A stretch of 42,946 bases of DNA from an uncultured Neokomagataea sp. (GCF_946476835.1 NZ_CAMKWA010000015.1:1-42946); one strand, 5' to 3'. Shown: positions 6,736 to 16,405, counted from the stretch's first letter. Made by a program: numbers and translations. The notes: a model not told the origin generated them from the sequence alone.

Positions 6736-9522
6736 TTAATTACGACACAGGTCGCTTGATCGTATGTTCCATGGTTTCGTTAAACTCTCTTCGATGTCGC
6801 GCCGCGCAACCACCTTCGTCCAAGTTTCCCATCCGTGTTCATCTTTTTCAACGCTCAGGAAGTCTCCATACCGCAGACTGAAAACATCAGCTGGACTCTC
6901 CGGCTTGGTGAAGCTCTTTAGTTCTTCTTCAACTCGCTGAATATCTTCGATCCAGTCGTCCTCGATCGTGTCGGGAAGCGAGCCGAGGATATCGTACCGG
7001 TCCTGCATCCGTTCGGACAGACGTCGATAGACCCGTTCGTCGATCGTCCCAGCATAGACAAGGTTGGCCATGTCGACCTCACGGCGTTGCTGGCCATATC
7101 GCTTGATACGGCCGATCCGCTGTTCGAGTCTTGATGGGTTCCACGGCAAGTCGACATTGATCAGGGTACCAAGCGTCTGCAGGTTCAACCCTTCACATGC
7201 AGCATCCGTCGCGCAGACCACACGCAGCTTACGCTCTTTTACTCCTCTCTTGATGTCTTCGCGATCAATGGTTCGCCATTCTCCATCTAGAAAAACGCCG
7301 GATTTTCCCACTCCGGCATAGACAGCGACAGGTTCATCCGGATGTGTCTTGCTGATTAGCTCGCCGACCCAGCGAGCGGTATCGTAGTATTGAGAGAAGA
7401 TGATGCAACCACGCTCAAGCCATTCCTCCTGATCGAGGTAATACATCACAGCGCGGCCCTTTGGGTCTTCCTGGCGTGCTGACGTGAGTATTTCCAAGAC
7501 CCGTTGCAGGTGCTGCGCCTCAACATCAACTGCTGCAGCATAGGCTTCGGCGCCCATCCCCTCAATCGCTTCCAGAAGATCTGGGGCTTCGATTTCATCG
7601 AGAAGCAAGCTCTCACGGCGGCGTTCCAACATTTTCGATGCTGTCGCCATACCCGCCGCAATCGACGAACAGATCCGCTGCATCATCAGATTACCAAGAA
7701 ACCCGGTTCCAGCCTGACGGGCTTTCATCGCAAGGGTGAAGTTTCCAACCTCTTCATAGGCGCGATCATAGAAATGCGGAGTTCGAACCGCGTTCCTTTC
7801 GAAGATGCCAGGAGCCTCGCCGAGACGCGGGTGGATATTCACTGCAATGCGCTCCATCAGTCCCGCGTTTTCCAATGTCTTCCTGCGCCGCAAGACAACA
7901 TGTCGGCCGAGCGGGTTGTGGTAGCGCATGAACGGGAGACCCCGGGCGATCTCCCCGATCTCTAGGACCTCCTCAAGGGTATCACGGGTATCCTCTTCGA
8001 GGCTTGAAACCCCCTTGTCGGTAAAGAACTCGTCCTCCGGTATCCGAAGATCGTACCGTATATCACTGAACACTGCCGCCTCGCGCGCATGCGGGAGGGG
8101 CGAGCGAAGCCAAGGCCAAGCCGTCTCCGGGTTAGGCAGAGTGGTTCGACCCGTGACCAGGTCGAGTGCTTGTTCTGGGTCCCACCAGCGCGATGCGCTT
8201 GGGCGCCCCAGAACGTGATCCTGCCCACAGGCTAGAAGCTTCATCAGATCCCAGATTTCGTCTCGGTTCGTCTGGATGGGAGTTGCGGTCCCGATCACCA
8301 GATGTCGGGTACGTCCTGCGAGCCGCTCCATAGCTTGATAGAGTTTTCCGGGCTCTGGTTCATCCATGCCGATTCCACGTTTGACACGGGCTTTGTGCCC
8401 CTCGTCAAGCGCGATCATCCCATAATTTCCGCACATCAATGCCTGTGCCTCGGGTCCACCTCGAACCAGCAGGCCCGTTGACACAATCCCGATCTGAGAA
8501 GGGCAGCGCAATATATCTTCAGGATCCCGGGATCGGTAAAGATGACCTCGATGATCCATCCATCCCTTCTGAGGTGCGCGGGCCCAAACACAAGAAGGCA
8601 GTCCAAGCTTGTCCCAAAGCTCCATCTGCCATTGCAAAGTGAGGGTTGCAGGGCAGAGGATTAGGAACGGCCCTTGCCCCATGAGGACAGTCAATGCCCC
8701 TGTCGCGGCCATAGACAAGGTCTTCCCGACGCCCACCTCATCAGCGAGCAAAAGCCGGGCCGCCCCGTATTTCTCGTCGTGCTCGACGAAGATATTCACG
8801 AACGCCTTCTGCCAAGGCGCCAGCCCTTCCCCCTGGCGCACGAGGGGGCTCTCGACCGTGACGGATTTTGCGAGCCCGACTGGGTCATCGCGCATCTGCT
8901 CGATCTGAACCTCGACTTTGTGTGCTGTCCGTCCGATCTCGTCAATCACCGCCTGAGAGAGGGGAACGCCTTTTTTCCAGAGCCAGTCGAACTCAGATTG
9001 AACCCAAGCCGCGGCCTCTTGTGACGGATCCTCCCAAATCATTTCGTAAGACTGCGCCCATCCGTTGGCCGTTTCGTTGATCGACCCGATGAAACTGGAC
9101 GTCGTTCCGTCGGGGCGGGTAATCACCCCGGCTTTGCCATGCAGAAAGGGAGCATTGTCACGCGAGACAACCCGGATCTCTACGTTCCCGGAGGTCAGCA
9201 ACTCATGGAGGCGCCGCCAGCGTGGCCGCTCCAGCAGCGCGTCGATCTCATTCCCCTGCTCATGCCATCGCTCGACCTGAGCTTGGTCCCGAGCTTTCTG
9301 GGAGAGTGTCGCAGCAGTCAGATCACGAGGATCCAGATCTGCATTGCAGACAATGCGAACTCGGCCAATCGTGCTGATCTCTTCATGAATCAGATCGAAT
9401 ATGGAGGAGCGAAAATAACCGGCGATCCGGTCATAGGTTTCTGCTCCTTTGAGCCTGTCCTTCAGGAACACATGGGACAAGCGCTGGTTGCGCGAGGAGA
9501 AGCGTGAGATCAGACCCTGCAC
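6736..9522 (-). CDS. PLD-SNF2 helicase fusion of the defence operon
   Basis: A 928-aa fusion protein. The N-terminal phospholipase D-like nuclease domain (about 1-180) has one HKD-type motif: HGK at 128-130, then a conserved SFIGSINE block at 143-150. The SNF2-family helicase that follows has motif I DEVGVGKT (261-268), motif II DEGH (373-376), GTATP, and motif VI QRIGRIKRYGQ near the C-terminal end. It should translocate on DNA and may cut it, acting as effector of the system. With only one HKD copy, it probably dimerises to form the active site. The start is a GTG 16 bases after the upstream methylase stop, so translation is likely coupled. BREX type 3 BrxHII and DISARM DrmD are SNF2 relatives in other defence systems. 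Confidence 0.85.
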   Translation of the reverse strand: MQGLISRFSSRNQRLSHVFLKDRLKGAETYDRIAGYFRSSIFDLIHEEISTIGRVRIVCNADLDPRDLTAATLSQKARDQAQVERWHEQGNEIDALLERPRWRRLHELLTSGNVEIRVVSRDNAPFLHGKAGVITRPDGTTSSFIGSINETANGWAQSYEMIWEDPSQEAAAWVQSEFDWLWKKGVPLSQAVIDEIGRTAHKVEVQIEQMRDDPVGLAKSVTVESPLVRQGEGLAPWQKAFVNIFVEHDEKYGAARLLLADEVGVGKTLSMAATGALTVLMGQGPFLILCPATLTLQWQMELWDKLGLPSCVWARAPQKGWMDHRGHLYRSRDPEDILRCPSQIGIVSTGLLVRGGPEAQALMCGNYGMIALDEGHKARVKRGIGMDEPEPGKLYQAMERLAGRTRHLVIGTATPIQTNRDEIWDLMKLLACGQDHVLGRPSASRWWDPEQALDLVTGRTTLPNPETAWPWLRSPLPHAREAAVFSDIRYDLRIPEDEFFTDKGVSSLEEDTRDTLEEVLEIGEIARGLPFMRYHNPLGRHVVLRRRKTLENAGLMERIAVNIHPRLGEAPGIFERNAVRTPHFYDRAYEEVGNFTLAMKARQAGTGFLGNLMMQRICSSIAAGMATASKMLERRRESLLLDEIEAPDLLEAIEGMGAEAYAAAVDVEAQHLQRVLEILTSARQEDPKGRAVMYYLDQEEWLERGCIIFSQYYDTARWVGELISKTHPDEPVAVYAGVGKSGVFLDGEWRTIDREDIKRGVKERKLRVVCATDAACEGLNLQTLGTLINVDLPWNPSRLEQRIGRIKRYGQQRREVDMANLVYAGTIDERVYRRLSERMQDRYDILGSLPDTIEDDWIEDIQRVEEELKSFTKPESPADVFSLRYGDFLSVEKDEHGWETWTKVVARRDIEESLTKPWNIRSSDLCRN

Positions 9523-9538
9523 GACCTATGCCCTTTCA

Positions 9539-12481
9539 TCAGATCCGCTCCGTTTGGATCGCAGTTCCGAGGATTCTGGCTGCGGCTGCTTCGGCCGAGT
9601 CCGTATGCTCCCGCTTTGCGGCGACATAGGCGATCAGCTGGCGCAAGGCATCGCGTTTGCGCATGTAGCCCGGGATCATCTCCCGAAGCTCCTCGAGCAC
9701 ATCCTCGACCTCATCCTCCTTCGCGACACGCCAGACGCCACGCAGCGCAAGGCGCACAATGCTATCCCGCCCGAAGGGAGTGCCTTCTGCCATGGAGGTC
9801 TTTCCGAGCTTGATCGCAGTCTTCAGCTTCGCATTGTTGGGCGATTTCGACGTCATCATGTCGTCGTAGTCGCCGACACGGAACGCCTTGGCGAAGTTCT
9901 GGAATTGGTCGAGCTTCGCTTCACCGGCCTCTTCGATGTCCATCATCTTCAGGTAGAACCGCTCCGCCCCATTCAGTTCGAGCCAGAGTTCCCTCTCTAG
10001 GCCTTCTGGAACCAAGAACTCGTTGGCCGTCTGAACAGCAAATTCGGTGAGCTCGTCGACGATCGTTGTCTCACCTTTCTTGCGGGGGCGCAGCGCTTCG
10101 CGGGTCATGTCGACCCCGTCGATCTTCGTGTAGGCGGTCAGAACCCGTAGCGCGGCGGCGTATCCTGCCATCTGGAGGTCGGCATCGTTGAAGATGTTCT
10201 CCCCGCGCGCGGCATCCATCTGATCATTGAGACCAATCATCTCCTTGATCTGACGTTCCACCTCATCGCGGATTTCGTGAACGATCTCGTCTTGATACCC
10301 TGATTGCTCGCCCTGACGCTTTTTCAGGATAATGATATGGGTACCTTGGACGTACCCACCCTTTTTCAGCTCGGTCATCGTCTCGGTGGAGACGTACCAG
10401 TCCTGAACCACCTGCAGGCCAGAACCCCAGAAAATCTGAGCCATGTCCGACCAGGTCTTGGCATCTTGGTGCGTAAACTGGACGATCTGGAGGCCATTTT
10501 TCGGCATATGCTCTGTCATCGCACCGTAGGCGTCAATCATCGCTACTTTGAATGACTGACCCTCACCCTTAATGGCAAGGTTTCGGCGCGAGTCCCAGAT
10601 CCATTCATTGAAAGGAACAGGTGGGTTCTTCCGAAGCCATGCAATGAAGAATTCCGTAATTTCATCGTATTGGACGGCATCTGCATAGGGAGGGTCAGTG
10701 ATGTAAAGATCAGCAGGCTGATCTGTCTCGCTTGCACGGCGACTGATCAGTTTCCCAGATGCTTTCAACGGAGAATTACCTGGCACGTCTTCGAGGTATG
10801 AGCGAGCGAAACCGTATGACCTCACACCGTAGTTAGGAAACGGGTTGAGAGCCTGATTATAGAAGGTTTGCGCAACCGACTCCCGAGCTGCACCAGTTCC
10901 ATAGCGACATAGCTTAGAATTCCAGTCGAGGAATTTTGCGGTAAAGACACGACCTTCAGGAGAATCTTTGGCAGCCGAGAGGACAAGAGCCGTGAAAAGG
11001 ATCTGCCTTGGGCTAAACAGATGATGCCAATAGGTCCAGCCGCGGGTTCGGATCGGCTCGTCTGTCTTGTTTCCAGGCTCGATTTGCATATCTGATACAA
11101 AGCCGTCCTGCTGCCAAGCAGCCAGATGCTGCTCGACGTACACGATAACTTCTTTTTCTTTCGCGACATCCTCTGCTGTAACCGCGGAAAACCAGCTTCG
11201 TGGGCTTGTTTTTCCTTTCTTGATATCCTGACCGTCCATCCATTGGATCGCGTAGAGACGCTCTTGAAAGATGTCACCGGGACGGGGGCGTATATCATGG
11301 CATTCCCATTGACGCAGGAGATTGCCCGTCGCACCATTTTCATCGCGAAAATCACCTCGAATTTCCTTCATGGAAATGCCAAGGTCATCTTTCAGAATTG
11401 GGTGGAAAAGGCGTCCATCTTGAAGCGTTCCTAATGTTGCTTCATCGACTTCTTCATCCGTTACCCCATTCAGCACCTCAATGTCATACCGTTTGTTAGT
11501 ATGATCAGGTACAAGTCGTGCAATCGAATTTCGTTTTTTGGATATCATCCACGTAGGCGAAATGGGCACCATCCATCCAGTCCGAGGGCACCGCGTTTCC
11601 AGGCAGTAGAGGTAGAGTTTAGCCCTGTTGCCAGAGGCATCATGCTCAATGCCCATGCTTATAATTTTTTTATCCACTCGATCAGCGATCTTGTGCATTT
11701 CACGTATAATTTCGGCATGTCGCTCGGGACTTGCGCCTACGATATTAAAAGTTGCCCAACTCAACATGCAAGCAATCGGATTCAGGTCTGATGCGATCAC
11801 GTCGCAACCTACCCTTGCAGCTTCGTACGGGATCGAACCGGATCCAGAAAAGGTGTCAGCCAGCAGTGGTCGACGACCAAAGCGCATGACCCCCAACTGC
11901 TCCACCAACTGAGAGATGTTACAAGCGGTTGTTCCGAGATGCCTGTTTACCTCTGACCAGATTCCGTCCAGAAGTTCTTGTTCCGCAATTTCCTCGGGTC
12001 GCTTGACCTTCTCAAGACGCTGAGCGTAGGGCATCTCCGTAAATGCTTGGGCGATCCGTCGCTGACGCTCAATAGGGGCCAGATCATCTCGCCACACCAA
12101 AGACCGCCCTGTATCGTCAGCAACTTCTAGCGCATGCTCAGGAAACAGCCTCGCAAAAGCCGTCGGCCCTCCTTCATAACGTCGCCCGAAGGTCTCATCG
12201 GCCATACCCATGAGCTTTTCGAAGATCTCGACGTCCCGCTCCAGATCGTCAGTCGCTGGGATGAGGGCGCCGAGAATGCAGGCCCGCGTCAGGATCAGTG
12301 GTTTGCGCCCCTTCCAGTAGGAACCGAGCCCCGTCAGCGTCTGCCCCTGAACTGCCTTCCGCTCTTTTTGTGTTTCCGCCGAGATCTTTGCGGTCGGCCA
12401 AGCCTTTTCGATCAGGGAAGGAGTATCCCTGAGGCTAAAAGGTGTGACGGAAGAAGTCGCGGCAGCGGTCGTAGTCATCAT
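9539..12481 (-). CDS. DUF1156 adenine-specific DNA methylase (PglXI-like)
   Basis: A 980-aa DNA methyltransferase of the DUF1156 / COG1743 class. The N-terminal DUF1156 region (about 15-75) is followed by SAM-binding motif I DTFSGSGS (209-216), a Cys pair near 293-299 that fits a zinc ribbon, and the catalytic DPPY at 596-599. It should methylate adenine-N6 in host DNA, marking self. I start at the ATG at 12481, where GAGGA lies upstream and the DUF3780 stop is 7 bases away. A longer frame to 12739 only overlaps the DUF3780 gene and is rejected. The family also supplies PglXI in type 3 BREX. Confidence 0.87.
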   Translation of the reverse strand: MMTTTAAATSSVTPFSLRDTPSLIEKAWPTAKISAETQKERKAVQGQTLTGLGSYWKGRKPLILTRACILGALIPATDDLERDVEIFEKLMGMADETFGRRYEGGPTAFARLFPEHALEVADDTGRSLVWRDDLAPIERQRRIAQAFTEMPYAQRLEKVKRPEEIAEQELLDGIWSEVNRHLGTTACNISQLVEQLGVMRFGRRPLLADTFSGSGSIPYEAARVGCDVIASDLNPIACMLSWATFNIVGASPERHAEIIREMHKIADRVDKKIISMGIEHDASGNRAKLYLYCLETRCPRTGWMVPISPTWMISKKRNSIARLVPDHTNKRYDIEVLNGVTDEEVDEATLGTLQDGRLFHPILKDDLGISMKEIRGDFRDENGATGNLLRQWECHDIRPRPGDIFQERLYAIQWMDGQDIKKGKTSPRSWFSAVTAEDVAKEKEVIVYVEQHLAAWQQDGFVSDMQIEPGNKTDEPIRTRGWTYWHHLFSPRQILFTALVLSAAKDSPEGRVFTAKFLDWNSKLCRYGTGAARESVAQTFYNQALNPFPNYGVRSYGFARSYLEDVPGNSPLKASGKLISRRASETDQPADLYITDPPYADAVQYDEITEFFIAWLRKNPPVPFNEWIWDSRRNLAIKGEGQSFKVAMIDAYGAMTEHMPKNGLQIVQFTHQDAKTWSDMAQIFWGSGLQVVQDWYVSTETMTELKKGGYVQGTHIIILKKRQGEQSGYQDEIVHEIRDEVERQIKEMIGLNDQMDAARGENIFNDADLQMAGYAAALRVLTAYTKIDGVDMTREALRPRKKGETTIVDELTEFAVQTANEFLVPEGLERELWLELNGAERFYLKMMDIEEAGEAKLDQFQNFAKAFRVGDYDDMMTSKSPNNAKLKTAIKLGKTSMAEGTPFGRDSIVRLALRGVWRVAKEDEVEDVLEELREMIPGYMRKRDALRQLIAYVAAKREHTDSAEAAAARILGTAIQTERI

Positions 12482-12488
12482 CAAATCC

Positions 12489-13061
12489 TCAGAGGTCTTT
12501 GAACAAGTCAGGGATTTTTTCCGTGGGCGTTTTCGGGCGTGGGCGGCGCGCTGCGGTCGATACTTCGTCTCCGTCCTTGACCAGGGCGTGCCGTATGGCG
12601 ACTCGCCAACCGGTTTTGGAGCTGTCCCACTCTCCTCCATCTCTGTCAATTTGCTGGAAGAGCCACCACAGCTCTTCCGGCCGGTGTGAAGACCAGCGAG
12701 TAAAGGCAATAGCTGCCTCATCTGAAGTCGCATCTTCAATAGCCCAAGCCAGCACGCAGAGCTCGCGCCCCAAGATCCGTTCCACCCGGTTGTCGCCTGT
12801 GTTGAAGCGGGACGCTTTGAGGTTCTTCTCTTTGAGACGGCGATTGAGGTGGGATTTCAATCCTTCTGCTACTTGGCACCACGCATCACGAGGCACTGCG
12901 GCACGGCACAGCTTTTGCGCTGTCGATCCGACTCCAGCCGCTCCAAAATCTTCCCAGATCTCAACAGGATCATTCCGCCCAAGAAGGATTCTCACCAGAA
13001 ACTGGTGCGGAAGCGGGTCATTCGGAACCCCGAATCCATGAGTAATCGGTTTTCCTACCAT
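12489..13061 (-). CDS. DUF3780 protein of the defence operon
   Basis: A 190-aa protein matching, from memory, the DUF3780 family that accompanies DUF499 and DUF1156 proteins in defence islands. It is Trp-rich with alternating helices and strands. I see no catalytic motif. The C-terminal ~25 residues are charged and Pro-rich. Its ATG overlaps the DUF499 stop (TGATG), indicating translational coupling, and its stop lies 7 bases before the methylase start. Its position between the ATPase and the methylase suggests a structural or specificity subunit of the complex; that is inference. Confidence 0.72.
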   Translation of the reverse strand: MVGKPITHGFGVPNDPLPHQFLVRILLGRNDPVEIWEDFGAAGVGSTAQKLCRAAVPRDAWCQVAEGLKSHLNRRLKEKNLKASRFNTGDNRVERILGRELCVLAWAIEDATSDEAAIAFTRWSSHRPEELWWLFQQIDRDGGEWDSSKTGWRVAIRHALVKDGDEVSTAARRPRPKTPTEKIPDLFKDL

Positions 13062-16000
13062 CAGATTGCCTGCTCCACGTCATCGATGGAGATGTCAATC
13101 CCGACCTGATTAGCGAAGTCTTTCATGGTGTAGCCATCCGGGAAGTCCGCTTCACGGAAGCGAAGCTGCACCTCTGCATCGAATTGGCTCAAGGCACCGC
13201 GCAGTCCTTCGATTATCGTCTCGATGTCTTCACCGGTCAGCGCGACGTCTCCACCGCTCCGCATCCGCAGACTTTTCTCGCCTTCGCCGACAGTAACACT
13301 GACACCGTGGAACAAGATGTTCTCCTTGCCCTTAGAAGCGCGGACGACACGGAGAACATCACTTTTGGAGGCGAACTGGAAGTCACGCTTCACCTTGGCA
13401 GATCGACTGTCATCGATGGTTTTCTTTGCACCAACGGCATCAAACGTGAAATCACGCCGAGCTGTCACCCCGCCCTTCTCCGCATAGACGTAAAGGGTGG
13501 TTTTCTGGCGCCCGTCGATTTCGATCGCCGTACCGTCGTAAACGGCACCTTCTTTCGGATTGATGCCCTCAGTGTTCCAGCGCAGCTCCGCCTCAGGACG
13601 GGCTGTGAGGGTCACCTGCCAGATGCCAGCGTTGTCGCGCCGTTCATGAGTTATGATGATCGCACCGGACCAACGATAAGGCTCGCTGACTTCGCTCGTT
13701 TCCGGATTGCGAGCTTGGCACCATAGTTCCACTTCTGCGGTTCGATAGGTGCGGTCCGTGATCACCTCACCGCTCTCCAAGCCTTCACGGGTCGGAGCAA
13801 TCAACACTTCCGGCGCCTTGCCTGCATTCGAGATGGCAAACTCGAGATCGCTTTCACCAGTCATCTCATTACCAGCGATCCGCGTGACGCGGATCACGGG
13901 TTGCGGCGGCGGCGGGCTCTTGTTTACGTAACCATTTTCTTCAGCCCAGCGACCGTCTGCAAGCGCGGTCGCTTTGATCTCGTCCATTCCTTTCGGAGGT
14001 AGCCAAATCCAGCGCGGGTTCGATGCGGCGCGCTCGAGCACGTCCGACCAACGTGTCCGAGACTGACCGTTGGGAAAAAGCTGATCTTCGCAGCGTTGGA
14101 TCAACCCATCCATTCGATCTGGATCAAGCTCTACAAGCTTCTTCGCGCCTCCCCCGGACAATGCAGCTTCGACAGCCTTCTCACCTTGGATCACTCCCCG
14201 CTCCTGGAAATGGCCTAAGTCGATCCGCGCACTCTTTAGTTCCTTCGTCTGGGGATACCAGACTGCGTTAAAAAGGCTTTTTACCGTGGAATTAAAGCCG
14301 ATCTCTGTCGTCTCTTGCTCTGTCTCAATCTCCTTCTGGTGTCGGGGGGTATCCGCCACGATCGTCCTCACCGCAGCAATCGCGAGAAGGCGGCGGACAC
14401 TTTCTTCCGCACTTGCCATCTTGGATCCATCACCGGCAACAACACAGAATGAGTTTTTGTAGACTACGTCATTGAAGAACCTAGCAGCTGCTGCTGGGGG
14501 AGACTTTGCGTCCGGGGAAAGGACAAGACACGTTCGCTTTGACGTAGTCAGTTTCACCTCATCGACCCGCGGTAGTACGATCAGATCAGAATACGCCAAT
14601 TTGTTAGAAGGCCGAAAAATGTCGGTCAGACGACGACGCATCTCGTCATCCACGCGGTCCTGTGGGATCTTGCCGACCTTATCCTCGATCTGCTTTCGTA
14701 CGTTGGCGATATCGGAAAAGTACCACCGATCACCGTCACGATTATGCAGGTACCAGCACCGTTTCCGGAGTTCATCAAACGCTTCGATGAAATTCGTAGG
14801 CTCCTTCCCGGGCGCGACCAGGTACTCAATCACAGTATCCCGAGGCAGGCCTCGAATACCGTCGGTGTTATCAGATAGCGAGGAAATGAACAGCAAAGTC
14901 GCCACTTGGGATGCGCATCGATCATTGCGATCTCCATCGATTCCCTGGGCATGGGCAGACCCGTCCGTGTCATAGACGTCGCTTGCGAGCGCAGATTCCA
15001 GAGATCGTTCGATTTCCTTGACTTGATCCCGGGTTTCTTGGTCGGAAAAATCAAGAAATTGGGCTCCGATTAAGAAGACCTCTTCTTGACCTTTGTTTGC
15101 CCACACCCCGCGCATCAAGTTCGCGGTGAACTGGATCAAACCGCGGGTTTGCCGGAATTTTTCGTTTTCCTTAAAAAGCGAAAGGATATCTTTATAGCTC
15201 GGATGGAAGGGGTAGGAACCGACGATTTCATCAGCCATCTGTTCCGCAGACTTTGCCAAGGCACGGCCTCGAACTGCCTCTTGGTATGCTGTCAGATATG
15301 CCTGCGCGACCTTTTCCACCTCTTCCCCAGCTGGATCAGGCAGCTTGGTGAACAGGCGTTTCCTTAGGATGTCGTAAATCTCTCCTGTGTTCAGGTCTAC
15401 AGGGGTGATAGCTTTGGCGCCGCGGCTTGTTTCCTTTTGCAGGTCAGCAAGCTGCCCACCAAGAATTCTGCGCGCATCATCATATGCGGCATCAAGGGAT
15501 GCCACCACAACGACACACCGTTGCAATTTCATCGCAGCTGAAAACAGGTTTGCTAAGGAATACTTGAGCAAATCCAACAGAGTGCCGTGCCCCACTGTCT
15601 TGGTGTGCGCCATGGCAAGGTATGGCGGAAGTTCATCCAGCATGATCAGAGTAGGGCGGTCCCCAATCAGCCGCATCCAGTCTCCTTCGCTCATTTCTTT
15701 CGGACCATTGATCCAATGGTCACGGAACTGTTCTGCCTTACCAAGTTGATCGGCGATGTCCCCCCAGATGAACTGTCGAACGTCACGGCCATTGACTGCG
15801 GCAATCACTGCGGGCTCGTTTCCCATGCCAGCAGTGATCTCGGTTGGAAGCTCATCTTTGAGTTCCGGGAACCGCGCGAGTAATCCCAGGGCGATCATGT
15901 TGTGGGTCTTACCACCGCCCATAGCCTGACGAAGTTCGAAAACTGCCTGTTGGCTTTTGCCCGCTAGTCGCTTCAACGCTCCCCGAAGGAATTCGGACAT

Positions 16001-16165
16001 ACCCGACGTCACATGGTTTCGAGTGTAAAAGGTGCGTGCAGTGTTTATATCCGCTTCGGGGATAGACGAGAGGTGTTCAACCTGTTCAGACCGACTCATG
16101 GAGAAAACGTCTGGGTTTACGTCGCAAACACTGGTTACGAGAGGAATGTTGTACCCCGAGCTCAT
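13061..16165 (-). CDS. DUF499 AAA+ ATPase (BrxC/PglY-like) of the defence operon
   Basis: A 1034-aa DUF499 / COG1483 ATPase and first gene of the operon. Walker A is AMGGGKTH (81-88), in the glycine-rich form typical of this family; Walker B is LIMLDELPPY. The N-terminal 70 residues resemble the conserved family leader. The C-terminal third is beta-rich with many charged residues and probably binds DNA or partners. The related BrxC/PglY is the large ATPase of BREX. It should supply ATP-driven assembly or sensing for the methylase and helicase. A good promoter lies about 200 bases upstream. Confidence 0.84.
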   Translation of the reverse strand: MSSGYNIPLVTSVCDVNPDVFSMSRSEQVEHLSSIPEADINTARTFYTRNHVTSGMSEFLRGALKRLAGKSQQAVFELRQAMGGGKTHNMIALGLLARFPELKDELPTEITAGMGNEPAVIAAVNGRDVRQFIWGDIADQLGKAEQFRDHWINGPKEMSEGDWMRLIGDRPTLIMLDELPPYLAMAHTKTVGHGTLLDLLKYSLANLFSAAMKLQRCVVVVASLDAAYDDARRILGGQLADLQKETSRGAKAITPVDLNTGEIYDILRKRLFTKLPDPAGEEVEKVAQAYLTAYQEAVRGRALAKSAEQMADEIVGSYPFHPSYKDILSLFKENEKFRQTRGLIQFTANLMRGVWANKGQEEVFLIGAQFLDFSDQETRDQVKEIERSLESALASDVYDTDGSAHAQGIDGDRNDRCASQVATLLFISSLSDNTDGIRGLPRDTVIEYLVAPGKEPTNFIEAFDELRKRCWYLHNRDGDRWYFSDIANVRKQIEDKVGKIPQDRVDDEMRRRLTDIFRPSNKLAYSDLIVLPRVDEVKLTTSKRTCLVLSPDAKSPPAAAARFFNDVVYKNSFCVVAGDGSKMASAEESVRRLLAIAAVRTIVADTPRHQKEIETEQETTEIGFNSTVKSLFNAVWYPQTKELKSARIDLGHFQERGVIQGEKAVEAALSGGGAKKLVELDPDRMDGLIQRCEDQLFPNGQSRTRWSDVLERAASNPRWIWLPPKGMDEIKATALADGRWAEENGYVNKSPPPPQPVIRVTRIAGNEMTGESDLEFAISNAGKAPEVLIAPTREGLESGEVITDRTYRTAEVELWCQARNPETSEVSEPYRWSGAIIITHERRDNAGIWQVTLTARPEAELRWNTEGINPKEGAVYDGTAIEIDGRQKTTLYVYAEKGGVTARRDFTFDAVGAKKTIDDSRSAKVKRDFQFASKSDVLRVVRASKGKENILFHGVSVTVGEGEKSLRMRSGGDVALTGEDIETIIEGLRGALSQFDAEVQLRFREADFPDGYTMKDFANQVGIDISIDDVEQAI

Positions 16166-16333
16166 GCTAAATACTTGCCTTCATTCAATTTCAGAAGCGG
16201 AGAAACTCTTTGAATGCTTCGACCTGAGTGATGCGACGCTCTGCGCACCACACTTTGCACTCGCGCCTCTGGCGTTCAGAGGTTTTGAGGTTCAGGCTTA
16301 TGCATTGGTTCACATGGTCTGGTTTGAAACTAT

Positions 16334-16348
16334 CATTTGTATCAAATG
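16334..16348. promoter_or_regulatory. Palindrome in the defence-operon leader (possible operator)
   Basis: A perfect 6-bp inverted repeat, CATTTG-TAT-CAAATG. It lies just downstream of the expected transcription start of the DUF499 operon, where a repressor could block transcription. No candidate regulator gene is present in the element, so a host factor would be needed. Confidence 0.4.
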
Positions 16349-16376
16349 CCTACGTGGATATTCTCCTTATAGCAAG

Positions 16377-16405
16377 ATATTAGGTGCAAGGTTGTTTTGT
16401 CTCAA
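16377..16405 (-). promoter_or_regulatory. Sigma-70-type promoter of the defence operon
   Basis: On the minus strand, TTGAGA (16405-16400) and TAATAT (16382-16377) are separated by exactly 17 bases, which fits a strong housekeeping promoter. Transcription would start near 16370 and give a leader of about 200 nt before the DUF499 start at 16165. It lies between the relaxase stop and the operon, so defence expression need not depend on the mobilization genes. Confidence 0.62.

Noticed and set aside
7504-9507. Several plus-strand frames of 90-150 codons opposite the helicase gene
   Set aside because: Shadows of a G+C-rich coding sequence; no ribosome binding sites or family features.
12482-12739. 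An 86-residue N-terminal extension of the DUF1156 methylase
   Set aside because: It only re-reads the DUF3780 gene in another frame; the ATG at 12481 has a ribosome binding site and family-like start.
6736-16165. Assignment of the operon to classical DISARM or a type I restriction system
   Set aside because: No DrmA, DrmB or separate DrmC, and no HsdS/HsdR; the gene set fits the DUF499/DUF3780/DUF1156 group instead.
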